Assembly: GCF_946478805.1 (NCBI RefSeq)
Contig: NZ_CAMLDC010000010.1
Location: 62,001-126,000 of the forward strand
Length of the DNA stretch: 64,000 nt
Direction of reading: 5' to 3'
From: an uncultured Fluviicola sp.
Lineage (GTDB): Bacteria; Bacteroidota; Bacteroidia; Flavobacteriales; Crocinitomicaceae
A program made the translations under genes and the position numbers. Within the stretch, counting starts at the first letter, position 1; each line of letters starts with the position of its first letter. Below are positions 25,931-34,198 of this stretch, in pieces. The notes beneath the pieces are model-generated. The model was given only the letters and a program-made list of their open reading frames with translations, was not told the origin of the DNA and made no database searches.

Positions 25931-26180
25931 AATTGAAAACGGCGCATGCTTCATGTACAATGACTTTGAATTCATGCTCAATCCTTTAACGAAAGCAGAA
26001 GAAGGTTACATCTACATGTTGGACAAAGAGCGCAAGCCTATGGGAATCGTTGGAACCTATTATTGGGGAACGGACAAACACCTATACATTACCCGCGACG
26101 TAATGCCCCAAGTTCCTGCCACAGTTGCCATATGGAAAAGCAAATGTTTCTACACCGGAAAAATCGAATTCAATGTATAA
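25917..26180 (+). CDS. Early provirus protein, unknown
   Basis: An 87 aa protein starting at the ATG at 25917, which overlaps the previous gene by 14 bp; an upstream TTG is less likely. It contains many Tyr and Met residues and is probably a small beta-rich protein. No function recognised. Confidence 0.55.
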   Translation: MRKNEIENGACFMYNDFEFMLNPLTKAEEGYIYMLDKERKPMGIVGTYYWGTDKHLYITRDVMPQVPATVAIWKSKCFYTGKIEFNV

Positions 26181-26457
26181 GTACAACATACTCGAACGCC
26201 TGGATAGGCTTAGCGGGAATGACCGGATTATTTTTTGGCAATGGGCGCCGGAGCAATTATTCCGGAACAAAGAAACGATCCGGGGCTGGCTCTATATCCC
26301 TGAAAAGTCTTCCAAGGAAATAGGAATCCCGGCACTATTGAAACTCGCAGTTTTCTTCCAATGCAAAGTAGAAGACCTATTTACTAACGAACTGGACCGC
26401 AACGCCGTTGTCGAATCCATCCAAAACCATAGCAACCATGTTCACCGCAGAGATTGA
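26173..26457 (+). CDS. Second small HTH protein, paralogue of the Cro-like protein
   Basis: A 94 aa protein: RLDRLSGNDRIIFWQWAPEQLF ... GIPALLKLAVFFQCKVEDLF. The end resembles the 25335 product (LFQIATFFNVEPADLF), so the two are likely duplicated DNA-binding proteins. It overlaps its neighbours by 8 and 20 bp. ATG at 26173 is used; upstream in-frame sequence belongs to the previous gene. Confidence 0.65.
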   Translation: MYKYNILERLDRLSGNDRIIFWQWAPEQLFRNKETIRGWLYIPEKSSKEIGIPALLKLAVFFQCKVEDLFTNELDRNAVVESIQNHSNHVHRRD

Positions 26458-26950
26458 CCCAATTCCCGGAGACATCCGTTTCTCCTTGAAAATCAGTTTT
26501 CCCGTTTGGGGAGCCGAAGTGCCGGAAGTAAAAACGTTTGAATGGGTCGTTACCCAACGAAAAACCGCCTACGAAATGTTCATATCCCACGCAACCGATT
26601 ACTTGCGATGGACCAGCGATTATCTATATACCCTTTTACAGAAAATGCGGGTCAATTACTTCGACCCCACGGCAGTGCCTTATTTCGGGAACTCGCATAA
26701 AAAGTGGTACACGGCTTACTGGCTTTTCCTGGACTCGCGCGACCGGGTTCGAAATTTCCCCTACTCCCAATTGGAAACCGCAAAATCCTATAACGGGAAA
26801 ATGTTCGGAGAACTCATCCCAATTTATCATTTCGATCAGCGGGAAGAAATCAAACTAGCAGTTGCCGAAATAGCAAAACTATCCCTTGAAATTGTAGCGA
26901 CCATCAAAAAGCTACACCGCGAAAGCAGCATTCCTGCACTGGCAGACTAA
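26438..26950 (+). CDS. Early provirus protein, unknown
   Basis: A 170 aa protein beginning FTAEIDPIPGDIRFSLKISFP, with an aromatic-rich middle and a helical C-terminus (EIKLAVAEIAKLSLEIVATIKKL). No family recognised. The ATG at 26438 is preferred to the TTG at 26408. Confidence 0.55.
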   Translation: MFTAEIDPIPGDIRFSLKISFPVWGAEVPEVKTFEWVVTQRKTAYEMFISHATDYLRWTSDYLYTLLQKMRVNYFDPTAVPYFGNSHKKWYTAYWLFLDSRDRVRNFPYSQLETAKSYNGKMFGELIPIYHFDQREEIKLAVAEIAKLSLEIVATIKKLHRESSIPALAD

Positions 26951-27006
26951 TTATTGTGTGCTGAAGCAAAGACATAAACGTCTATCCGGTCCGTAAAGTC
27001 AAAAAC

Positions 27007-27091
27007 AACTATGTCTCCAGGTATAGCCAAAAATAGCTGTACGATCCCACAGCCAAAAATAACTATGCGATATCTAAAATAAATAACTATG
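27007..27091. repeat. Four imperfect repeats of AACTATG in front of the adenine methyltransferase gene
   Basis: Related units (AACTATG, AGCTGTA, AACTATG, AACTATG) start at 27007, 27035, 27061 and 27085, spaced 28, 26 and 24 bp; each is preceded by a run such as CAAAAATA. The last unit contains the start codon at 27089. They may be operators or translation-control sites. A 23-codon frame (27011-27082) also runs through them. Confidence 0.5.
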
Positions 27092-27814
27092 CAAAATCTC
27101 ATAAAAGAATCATTTACCGGTGCAAAGTCCGGTTCCGGAGTAGCTGAGTTTATAATTAATCACGTGCCCGATGGTGGCTGGTTTTTCGAAGGATTCGGGG
27201 GAAAAGGAACTATTAGTAAAATCCTTGAAAATAGCGGAGCTTCTTTCACCGGAATTTATTGCTTCGAAATAAATCCGAAAACCTTCCATACTCATACCAA
27301 AGAAGATTACAGCATCGGTTTTTGGAACTGTGACTCAATCAAATGGATCAATCAGGCAATAGACAGAGGCGAAATTGATGAATCCGACTGCTTTTATTTT
27401 GATCCACCTTACCGGATGGAAAGCAGAACACACCAGCGCAAGTACTATGGAAAATTCGATTGGGAAGATCCGGAGCACAAACGTTTTTTCCAGTTGATAG
27501 AACGGTTAAACAAAATAGGTGCCATGGTGCTTGTGTCCCATTATCCTGATCCGGTTTATGATGAACAGTTCAAGTCCTGGAATAAAGAAGATTTCAGAAC
27601 TTGGGTGAGAACAAGAAGCGTAACGGAGCGCTTATACTGGAATTTCGATTTGAATGAACACCGGTTGGCAACAACCGCATTCCTGGGAAAGAACTTCACA
27701 GACCGACAACGGATCAAGCGCAAGGTTGAACGAATGACGGAAAAAATCAACGCACTTCCCCGCCACGAACGGCAAGCTATTGTTGAATCACTTTTATTGA
27801 CTTACGAATGCTAA
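27089..27814 (+). CDS. DNA N6-adenine methyltransferase
   Basis: A 241 aa enzyme with the SAM-binding motif FEGFGGKGTIS (33-43) and the catalytic DPPY motif (105-108, FYFDPPYRME), the alpha-class layout. It should methylate adenine in the element's own DNA. No restriction partner is nearby, so it looks like a protective or regulatory orphan. It overlaps the cytosine methyltransferase by 7 bp. Confidence 0.88.
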   Translation: MQNLIKESFTGAKSGSGVAEFIINHVPDGGWFFEGFGGKGTISKILENSGASFTGIYCFEINPKTFHTHTKEDYSIGFWNCDSIKWINQAIDRGEIDESDCFYFDPPYRMESRTHQRKYYGKFDWEDPEHKRFFQLIERLNKIGAMVLVSHYPDPVYDEQFKSWNKEDFRTWVRTRSVTERLYWNFDLNEHRLATTAFLGKNFTDRQRIKRKVERMTEKINALPRHERQAIVESLLLTYEC

Positions 27815-28794
27815 AACACTTGAGCTTGTTTTCCGGAATTGGCGGGTTTGACTTAGCCGCCGAATGGATCGGATGGGAAAACGTAGCGCACTGCGAATTA
27901 GATCCCTTTTGCAGAAAGACACTCAATTATTATTGGCCCAAAGCAACTTCACATGAAAACATCATTCAAACAGACTTCACTGTTTACAGAGGAAGAATTG
28001 ACATTATCACAGGCGGATTCCCTTGCCAGCCGTTTAGTGTTGCCGGGAATAGATCCGGGACAAACGACGACCGTTACCTATGGCCTGAATATTTACGAGC
28101 AATACGGGAAATTCAGCCCACTTTCGTCATTGCTGAAAACGTTACTGGTATCCTCAGCATGGAAGAACGAGAGGTGTTCGTTAGAGTGGACAGTCAAAAA
28201 TGTGTGCGCCTCGATTACATTGACGAGTATGAGAAAATATACACACGACAAGCATCTTTGTTGCTCAACTCAATCTGTATTGATCTTGAAAAAGAAGGTT
28301 ACTCAGTCCAACCGGTTGCTATTCCAGCTGCGGGCATTGGTGCACCCCACAGAAGAGACAGAGTGTGGATTATTGCCTACTCCGACGGCAATGGACACAA
28401 CCAGCGGGGGAACCGACTTGAAAAAGATCGATCGAAGAAGGGAAAAAGCGAAAAAGAGCGGGAAGAACGGAAACGGGTTTGGAATGAGTTTGAGAGAAAT
28501 GATGATCCGGAAACTGTTACCAACCCCGGCGGCACAAAATTACAAAGGCGGAAGTTCCACGAAAACAAGGAAAAGACAGGGTGCGGCGAATTTACCGGAT
28601 CTGATAACCGAGCATGGACAAACTTCCCAACTCAACCCCCGGTTTGTGATGGAAATGATGGGATTTCCTCCGGATTGGACGGTATTACCTTTTCAAATTG
28701 GCGAAACCAATCATTGAGAGCTGCGGGAAATGCAGTAGTGCCGCAAGTGCCGCATGAAATCTTTAAAGCAATAGAAATCTTTTTGAAACAGTGA
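27808..28794 (+). CDS. DNA C5-cytosine methyltransferase
   Basis: A 328 aa enzyme with the ordered motifs of Dcm-type methyltransferases: motif I LSLFSGIGGF (5-14), motif IV GGFPCQPF with catalytic C73, motif VI AENV (109-112), motif VIII HRRDRVW, and motif X AAGNAVVPQVPHEIFKAIE near the C-terminus. The target-recognition part between VIII and X is short, charged and low-complexity (KSEKEREERKR). That part overlaps the nested frame at 27953, which may constrain it. No restriction endonuclease is seen. Confidence 0.92.
   Translation: MLKHLSLFSGIGGFDLAAEWIGWENVAHCELDPFCRKTLNYYWPKATSHENIIQTDFTVYRGRIDIITGGFPCQPFSVAGNRSGTNDDRYLWPEYLRAIREIQPTFVIAENVTGILSMEEREVFVRVDSQKCVRLDYIDEYEKIYTRQASLLLNSICIDLEKEGYSVQPVAIPAAGIGAPHRRDRVWIIAYSDGNGHNQRGNRLEKDRSKKGKSEKEREERKRVWNEFERNDDPETVTNPGGTKLQRRKFHENKEKTGCGEFTGSDNRAWTNFPTQPPVCDGNDGISSGLDGITFSNWRNQSLRAAGNAVVPQVPHEIFKAIEIFLKQ
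27953..28717 (+). CDS. Gene nested in the cytosine methyltransferase, alternate frame
   Basis: This 254 aa frame lies wholly inside the methyltransferase gene, in the +1-shifted frame, with an ATG at 27953. It has features of a coherent protein: SSLLKTLLVSSAW, two LLPTP blocks (LLPTPTAMDTTSGG, LLPTPAAQNYKGGS), and a C-terminal NPRFVMEMMGFPPDWT. From memory, proteins with LLPTPTA repeats and NPxFVxxMMGFPxxW occur in many Bacteroidota phages and are named methyltransferase or hypothetical. I could not check this. The host frame also has a full motif set, so both seem real. Function unknown. Confidence 0.7.
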   Translation: MKTSFKQTSLFTEEELTLSQADSLASRLVLPGIDPGQTTTVTYGLNIYEQYGKFSPLSSLLKTLLVSSAWKNERCSLEWTVKNVCASITLTSMRKYTHDKHLCCSTQSVLILKKKVTQSNRLLFQLRALVHPTEETECGLLPTPTAMDTTSGGTDLKKIDRRREKAKKSGKNGNGFGMSLREMMIRKLLPTPAAQNYKGGSSTKTRKRQGAANLPDLITEHGQTSQLNPRFVMEMMGFPPDWTVLPFQIGETNH

Positions 28795-28798
28795 GTTT

Positions 28799-29110
28799 AT
28801 GATAACAATTATTACAGGACCGCCCCAAAGCGGAAAAACAAGTAGAGCGCAATATATCGCAAATGCATACAAAGAACCCTTTCAAGTAACTAACGAGAAA
28901 CAAGAGGTACCCAAAACGGCAGATTTAATCATTTATGAAGAAATGGACCTTACAGGATACGGATTCTTATTATTTCTAACCCTCCGGTTTATACACAAAA
29001 CAAGTGGTTTGGATGCGGTTTTCATTACTCAGGATCACCTGAATGATAAAACAAAAAGCACGTTGAGAAAAAAGGGAGTCACAATCATTGATTTATTCAA
29101 AGAACAATGA
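28799..29110 (+). CDS. Small P-loop protein
   Basis: A 103 aa protein with a Walker A motif near the start (GPPQSGKTSRA, 7-17) and a Walker B-like DLIIYEEMD (42-50). That is a minimal P-loop NTPase with an unusually small fold. It overlaps the primase-helicase by 4 bp and could act with it in DNA replication. Family not recognised. Confidence 0.65.
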   Translation: MITIITGPPQSGKTSRAQYIANAYKEPFQVTNEKQEVPKTADLIIYEEMDLTGYGFLLFLTLRFIHKTSGLDAVFITQDHLNDKTKSTLRKKGVTIIDLFKEQ

Positions 29111-31815
29111 AATTACTAGAACAATATCAAGATAAATACCAAGCACTTTTCAATAAAGGATTTCGGTTCAACCCGGAGGAAAAGATCCTGTTCCAGGCGA
29201 AAGGTAGAAAGCAGGAAACCCCGGAAGAATTCGAGAATTGGGAAGTTGTAGAGTTTGACAAAGACGAATACCTGAACGAGCGCCTGGAAGAATTGGGAAT
29301 CGATCCGGAGCACAACAAAGTAGATTTGTTTGACGAATCAAACGGACGGGCAAAAACACGCGGAGCGTTCGGAATTTTTACAGCGAACGAATTCGGAGAT
29401 ATTGAAATACTTCAGTATTCCCTTACCCGCAAGCCATACACATACAAAACTGGCGAAACTTCCGCAGGTCCGCGCGAGGAATGTTACTGCCAACGCAGAC
29501 TAAATCCCATGTACGCAGACTTTTGCAAAGGGAAATATGACTACAAGGACGGGATTGTCACTCCGTTTTGGCATCCTTGGCTCATCGATTTGTATGAATG
29601 CAAAAATCAAGATGATGAAGGGAACCCGATCATTCAAACGCTTTTCATTACAGAAGGTCAAATCAAGTCTTTCAAAGCGTGTCATGATAAAATACCAATG
29701 GTGGGACTTACCAGCATTTCCCATTTTCGCGATAAACAGAATGGAAAGATTCACCGGGAAATCGTTATGTTCATCCAGGCGTGCAACATCAAGAACGTTG
29801 TTATTCTTTGGGATGGTGATTGCCGGGACATTTCCATCAAAGACCTGGAAAATAACCGGGATCTAACGCGCCGACCGCGCGACTTCTATAAATATGCTTG
29901 CGAGATCCAGGAAATGACTTTCGAATATTTTCCGAAGCAGAAAATACAGTACTATTTCGCAACGATCAATAAAATTGAAACAGATGAAAAAGCGAAATCG
30001 CCAAAAGGAATTGACGACTTGCTCCTTTACCTGGGGAAACCCGATGCAGTTAAAGAAGAAGTAAAATACCTAGGAGAGATCCCGGGCCGATACTTGTTCT
30101 TTCAAAAGATCAACAACGATATCGAACGAAAAAAATTGAATCGTTGGTTTAAGCTAGACAAGGTAACCGAGTTTTACCGATTCCATCAAGATCGAATTGG
30201 GAACCGGAAATTCATCTATTACGGATCCACATACGAGATCAAAGAAGGACACCCAGTTATTTCCATTCCCGCCGACATGAAATCATACATGCGGATAGGC
30301 GTTTCTTATTACAAGATTAAGAAAACGCCGGTGCCGGTCGGAAAATCGGGTGACACCGTTCTTGAAGATGTGTTGGAACCCTGGACATCTGACGCAATCA
30401 AAATGGACCACGGAAAGGACATGTTTCACCAAATACAACGCTTTGAAGGATTTACCAATATTGCCAACCACACCAATTACCAGCAAGTAATCGACGGACA
30501 CTGGAATTTATACGCAGACTTGAAACACCAAAAAAGGGAAGGTGATTACCCCACAATCAAAAACCTGTTAAAACACTTGTTTGGCGAACGATTCGAAAAC
30601 GGAATGATCCTGGATTATCTCACCATCCTTTACCGATACCCCATGCAGAAACTACCCATTATTGTATTAGCCAGTCCGGAGCAAAACACCGGGAAAAGTA
30701 CGTTTATCAACCTGGTAAAAATGATCTTCAAAAGCAATATGTCGATCATTGGAGCAAAAGATTTTCTTAGTGATTTTACCGCCGGATGGGTTTCGAAACT
30801 GGTTGTTGCATGTGAGGAAACGATGTTTGATAAAGCATCCGCTTATGACGTACTGAAAAACATGACCACCAGTGAAACAATTACCCGGAATGAGAAAAAC
30901 AAAGCCCAAACCGATATTCCAAACATGATGCATTTCATTATGGCAACGAATCATGATGAGACATTCGTCCGGATTGATGAAAACGATTCCAGGCTTTGGA
31001 TTGAAAAAGTGGGACGCATTAAAGGAAAGAACCCGAGATTTAAAGAGATGATGCGAGCTGAACTACCGGAACTCATTAACGACCTGGAATCAAGAGAAAT
31101 AATCGCGCCGGAATCCGACCGGCTTTGGTTTGACGAAGATTCCTATAAAACTGATGCTTTCTACAACTTGGTAAAACGCTCCGAACCGGAAATTGTGCGG
31201 GAAATGCGCGAACGGTTTAGAGATGCTTTCTTAAAATTTGGGGTTTCAGAAATCAAAATGACCGCGGACGATATCCGTTCGCACTTCGGAATTAGAGCAA
31301 CTTCCAGCACGTATATAAACCAATGCGCGAAGCAGTTTTTAAAGGTAGAGCGAGCGAAAAACAGCAAGGGAGAGGAATATGTAACAACGTACAGTTTCCC
31401 GATAGACAGTGTACACGAAACGGGGCAAACAATAGATGTCAAAGGAAAAGGCCGTCCGTTTGTTTTTCCACGCGAATTATTCCTTACGGAACAAGAATTA
31501 TACCGATTGGAAAACAGCGTGAAACCGACTAAAAAGAAGGTGAAAGGCGAAAGTATCGAATATAAGTTTCGCGCAGAGTGTGAAGCGGATGCAATGAAAT
31601 TCTTTGGATTACTTCCATCTGCTTTAGAAACCGCAAAAATTGTGGGGCTTACACACAACAAACACAAACTGCCGGATGTAGAGGTTTCATTCGAATGCAA
31701 TTTAAGCCTGAAAGAGCTACGCAAAATTATGAATGTGATAGTAGACGGCCATGTCATGATGCAAACGATTGAAGAGGCAGCCAACTACACCAGCGAAAGG
31801 AATTATTCTATTTAA
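29107..31815 (+). CDS. Primase-helicase, Toprim-like plus SF3 helicase
   Basis: A 902 aa replication protein. Residues ~175-240 look like a Toprim domain (LFITEGQIKSFKA and WDGDCRD). The SF3/D5-type helicase follows: Walker A ASPEQNTGKST (about 522-532), Walker B VVACEE (~565), motif C MATNHDE (~611) and a later arginine-containing loop ENDSRLWIEK. The C-terminal ~200 residues are mostly hydrophilic and likely bind DNA. This should unwind and prime the viral genome. It is large for the element, which suggests self-contained initiation of replication. Confidence 0.88.
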   Translation: MKLLEQYQDKYQALFNKGFRFNPEEKILFQAKGRKQETPEEFENWEVVEFDKDEYLNERLEELGIDPEHNKVDLFDESNGRAKTRGAFGIFTANEFGDIEILQYSLTRKPYTYKTGETSAGPREECYCQRRLNPMYADFCKGKYDYKDGIVTPFWHPWLIDLYECKNQDDEGNPIIQTLFITEGQIKSFKACHDKIPMVGLTSISHFRDKQNGKIHREIVMFIQACNIKNVVILWDGDCRDISIKDLENNRDLTRRPRDFYKYACEIQEMTFEYFPKQKIQYYFATINKIETDEKAKSPKGIDDLLLYLGKPDAVKEEVKYLGEIPGRYLFFQKINNDIERKKLNRWFKLDKVTEFYRFHQDRIGNRKFIYYGSTYEIKEGHPVISIPADMKSYMRIGVSYYKIKKTPVPVGKSGDTVLEDVLEPWTSDAIKMDHGKDMFHQIQRFEGFTNIANHTNYQQVIDGHWNLYADLKHQKREGDYPTIKNLLKHLFGERFENGMILDYLTILYRYPMQKLPIIVLASPEQNTGKSTFINLVKMIFKSNMSIIGAKDFLSDFTAGWVSKLVVACEETMFDKASAYDVLKNMTTSETITRNEKNKAQTDIPNMMHFIMATNHDETFVRIDENDSRLWIEKVGRIKGKNPRFKEMMRAELPELINDLESREIIAPESDRLWFDEDSYKTDAFYNLVKRSEPEIVREMRERFRDAFLKFGVSEIKMTADDIRSHFGIRATSSTYINQCAKQFLKVERAKNSKGEEYVTTYSFPIDSVHETGQTIDVKGKGRPFVFPRELFLTEQELYRLENSVKPTKKKVKGESIEYKFRAECEADAMKFFGLLPSALETAKIVGLTHNKHKLPDVEVSFECNLSLKELRKIMNVIVDGHVMMQTIEEAANYTSERNYSI

Positions 31816-31825
31816 ATCTATACAT

Positions 31826-32122
31826 ATGCTAATAGGCTACACCCTCCCGAATGCGATTCAATTAATTGCAGACGGAATCAAAATCCATACGCTCCGGGAA
31901 GATCCCAAAGAGCGCTTCAAGGTTGGAATGATCCTGGACCATTGCACCGGAGTACGAACGAAGAAATTCAAAAAGCATTTGCAAAACACCTGTGAGCGAA
32001 TCGATGTGGTATTCGTGAACCCGAGAGATAGATCCGTGCAGGTCAACGGCGAAACCTTAACCGAGATGGAAAAACAGATTTTCATTGCGAATGATGGATT
32101 CCCCGACTTGGAAAGTTTTTGA
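31826..32122 (+). CDS. ASCH/PUA-like provirus protein with an in-frame TGA
   Basis: The 98 aa frame includes KIHTLREDPKERFKVGM, a motif seen in phage ASCH-like proteins (HTIREDxxxRWK), and TGVRTKKF. It stops at TGA 32120-32122, but the same frame goes on as EWFNEPKNLRLIQWTKYKYF before the next stop at 32189; that matches the usual ending of this family (x-W-F ... L-I-x-W-T). So the gene looks interrupted by one stop codon. The extended form would be about 121 aa. Cause unknown: nonsense mutation, readthrough or a sequencing error. Confidence 0.65.
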   Translation: MLIGYTLPNAIQLIADGIKIHTLREDPKERFKVGMILDHCTGVRTKKFKKHLQNTCERIDVVFVNPRDRSVQVNGETLTEMEKQIFIANDGFPDLESF

Positions 32123-32192
32123 GAATGGTTTAACGAGCCAAAGAACCTGAGACTGATACAATGGACGAAATACAAATATTTTAATAATTGAA

Positions 32193-32759
32193 ATGATGGA
32201 AAGAGAGAAAAATAGCTATACGGTACCGCGTAAAAAGAAAAGACAAAAGTATGTTGTTCAGCTTACGCGCGGACAGCTTGAATTTTACTGGAAAATGCCG
32301 GTTCCTAAAGACTTCACTTCGGTTGTATATGTGAAGAGCACAAAAGAAGGCATTATAACAGATTGGAACAAAGCGTTGGTATACCAGGCGCACGAGATCA
32401 AGGACACCGATTTCGTGCTTGTGCCGCTAAAGCCTGGACGTATCTGCCCGCATTGTATGATTTATACCACTGAGGCGGATTCACACTGCTATAAAGCACC
32501 TGTATTCAAAAAAGGACAAATCGTTTACACGATTTACAGCCGAATTCCTGGAATCCTGAAATGTGAGATTTACGCATTGGATCGGGGGGAAAGAGTAGCG
32601 TTAACCATTAAAAAGGTATACTGCACAGAGAAATGTCCGGAAGCGGATAACAATTTTGACAGCTACATTGAAAACCTATTGTTTACGGCGGATGAAAACA
32701 ATGTATTCCCGGATTTAGAATCGTTGTTTCAACGAATTCAGAACGATGGTTTAATTTAA
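32193..32759 (+). CDS. Provirus protein with Cys-rich segment, unknown
   Basis: A 188 aa protein with a very basic start (TVPRKKKRQKYVVQLTRG) and a CPHC motif followed by further cysteines (about residues 85-100), plus CTEKC near 145, suggesting zinc binding. The last residues FPDLESLFQRI repeat the FPDLESF seen in the preceding gene product, perhaps a shared interaction motif. No family recognised. Confidence 0.6.
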   Translation: MMEREKNSYTVPRKKKRQKYVVQLTRGQLEFYWKMPVPKDFTSVVYVKSTKEGIITDWNKALVYQAHEIKDTDFVLVPLKPGRICPHCMIYTTEADSHCYKAPVFKKGQIVYTIYSRIPGILKCEIYALDRGERVALTIKKVYCTEKCPEADNNFDSYIENLLFTADENNVFPDLESLFQRIQNDGLI

Positions 32760-32770
32760 CAATACCAAAA

Positions 32771-33373
32771 ATGGAAATACACTACATTAAAGCCGATAGA
32801 GATCTATTCCTTTCGGTTTCACTAAACAGAAAATTGTTTCTTGTTGTGGACAGCAAAGAGCATGAATACAAAGAGGGTGATTTGGTCGTTTTTCAAGGAT
32901 ATAGCGATAAATTAGAATGTTTTCTAGGACTTCATTATCAAAGCTCGATAGTGATCGTAGAACAGAACCAAGCATTAAAAGAGGGTTTTTCCATCATAGG
33001 ACTAAGAACCAAGACAGAACATTCCAAATTTTTAGTGGTAAAAATTTGTACTGCCTGTGAAGGGTTGGGAACGGATGAAGAATCTATAATTAAAATTTTC
33101 AATACGATAAAAAGGGATTCAGACCTTGACAATTTGATTCAAGAATTTGACAAACTAAAGCTCTATTGGGCAGCGAATTCCAAATCCTATTTTATCAATA
33201 ACACAATAAATTTGTATGAATTATTGGCACATGATGGATTACTGAAGCCTGTACAACAAATACTAATTCACAATAACGTAAAACCTCTTTATAGCACCCG
33301 AATACAAAAAAAACGTTGGTGGAAAAGAAATAACAATTGTGGTTTACCGCAGTATTCACCTGAAATCAATTAG
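32771..33373 (+). CDS. Provirus protein with annexin-like repeat
   Basis: A 200 aa protein. The N-terminal ~90 residues are beta-rich. At about 93-125 the sequence KICTACEGLGTDEESIIKIFN is an annexin-like helix-loop-helix with the GxGTDE calcium-loop pattern. The same pattern is in the virion-region protein at 40290. The C-terminus is basic. Function unknown. Confidence 0.6.
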   Translation: MEIHYIKADRDLFLSVSLNRKLFLVVDSKEHEYKEGDLVVFQGYSDKLECFLGLHYQSSIVIVEQNQALKEGFSIIGLRTKTEHSKFLVVKICTACEGLGTDEESIIKIFNTIKRDSDLDNLIQEFDKLKLYWAANSKSYFINNTINLYELLAHDGLLKPVQQILIHNNVKPLYSTRIQKKRWWKRNNNCGLPQYSPEIN

Positions 33374-33403
33374 TTACATTTGTTTCACAAAATCAATTTT
33401 AAA

Positions 33404-33847
33404 ATGAAAAAATTAAGCCTATTAACTTTGTTCGCTGTCTTAGTATTCGCAGGATTGAATTCTTGCTCCAAAGAGCGAAAAATCGAAAAAAACCTTTACA
33501 GCAAAGGCGGTGATTGGGACGTTTCTCAATATATCTATGCTTCAGGATCAATGAACCCGGCTATTAATTCCTATAGCACAGCAACCTTTCAAGATTGCGG
33601 AAAGTTCCATTTCTCCAAGGATGGAAGCGGCACGGTATCAATGAATTTGGACGGGGACTCTTATACCGAGTCATTCTTCTACAAAAACACCGATAACAAG
33701 CTCACAATCACCTTCGACACCTACACCCAGGTGTATAACCTGGATTGGTCCAAAAACGTCATTACAATCAATTACGATGAGTCTACCACAGATCCGGACG
33801 GTTATGCAGAGATCGATCGCGAAAACATTGTAATGGCTAAGAAATAA
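33404..33847 (+). CDS. Provirus-carried lipoprotein
   Basis: A 147 aa protein with a lipoprotein signal (MKKLSLLTLFAVLVFAGLNSC, lipobox Cys at 21). The mature part is a beta-rich domain of the lipocalin-like type common in Bacteroidota (GKFHFSKDGSGTVSMNLDG). It is the last early gene and is followed by a strong terminator. In a lysogen it could change the host surface, for example block superinfection; that role is speculation. Confidence 0.75.
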   Translation: MKKLSLLTLFAVLVFAGLNSCSKERKIEKNLYSKGGDWDVSQYIYASGSMNPAINSYSTATFQDCGKFHFSKDGSGTVSMNLDGDSYTESFFYKNTDNKLTITFDTYTQVYNLDWSKNVITINYDESTTDPDGYAEIDRENIVMAKK

Positions 33848-33870
33848 AGCATTCGTACAAATAAGATAGT

Positions 33871-33898
33871 CCCGGTCCTTTGGATCGGGATTTTTTTT
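33871..33898 (+). terminator. Terminator ending the early operon
   Basis: CCCGGTCC and GGATCGGG (one G-T pair) form a stem with a short loop, followed by eight T residues. Confidence 0.85.
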
Positions 33899-33998
33899 GT
33901 GGTCAAGGTCCACTCAAGGTCGACATTATACCTTTTAGGAATTCAATGGTTATTCTCTTACTGAACGATGAAAGAAGGAAAAGACGATTATTTTGCTT

Positions 33999-34090
33999 CA
34001 CTCTATTTTTTTGTTGTTTTTGTTGATTTAAATAAAAAAGGTAGATAAAATAAGGAATTCAAAAGCAACACCACTCTATTTTTTTGTTGT
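33999..34090. repeat. 19 bp direct repeat pair
   Basis: CACTCTATTTTTTTGTTGT occurs twice, 73 bp apart (33999-34017 and 34072-34090), in the AT-rich control region. Confidence 0.85.
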
Positions 34091-34175
34091 CTAAATTGTT
34101 GCTTTTGTTGTCTTTTCAATTATTATTTTTCGTCAATAATTGATTAAAATATAAGAATCAACAAGATTTTCAATT

Positions 34176-34198
34176 GAAGCAACAAAAGTTGTTGCTTC
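34176..34198. repeat. Perfect 10 bp inverted repeat, 3 nt loop
   Basis: GAAGCAACAA and TTGTTGCTTC separated by AAG. It can be an operator or a hairpin. Confidence 0.85.

Noticed and set aside
27089..28794. Restriction-modification system
   Set aside because: Two methyltransferases but no endonuclease-like gene nearby; they look like orphan or protective enzymes.
31161..31784. 207 aa minus-strand frame within the primase-helicase gene
   Set aside because: Antisense of the C-terminal part of the helicase gene; Ser/Leu/Phe-rich composition typical of shadow frames.
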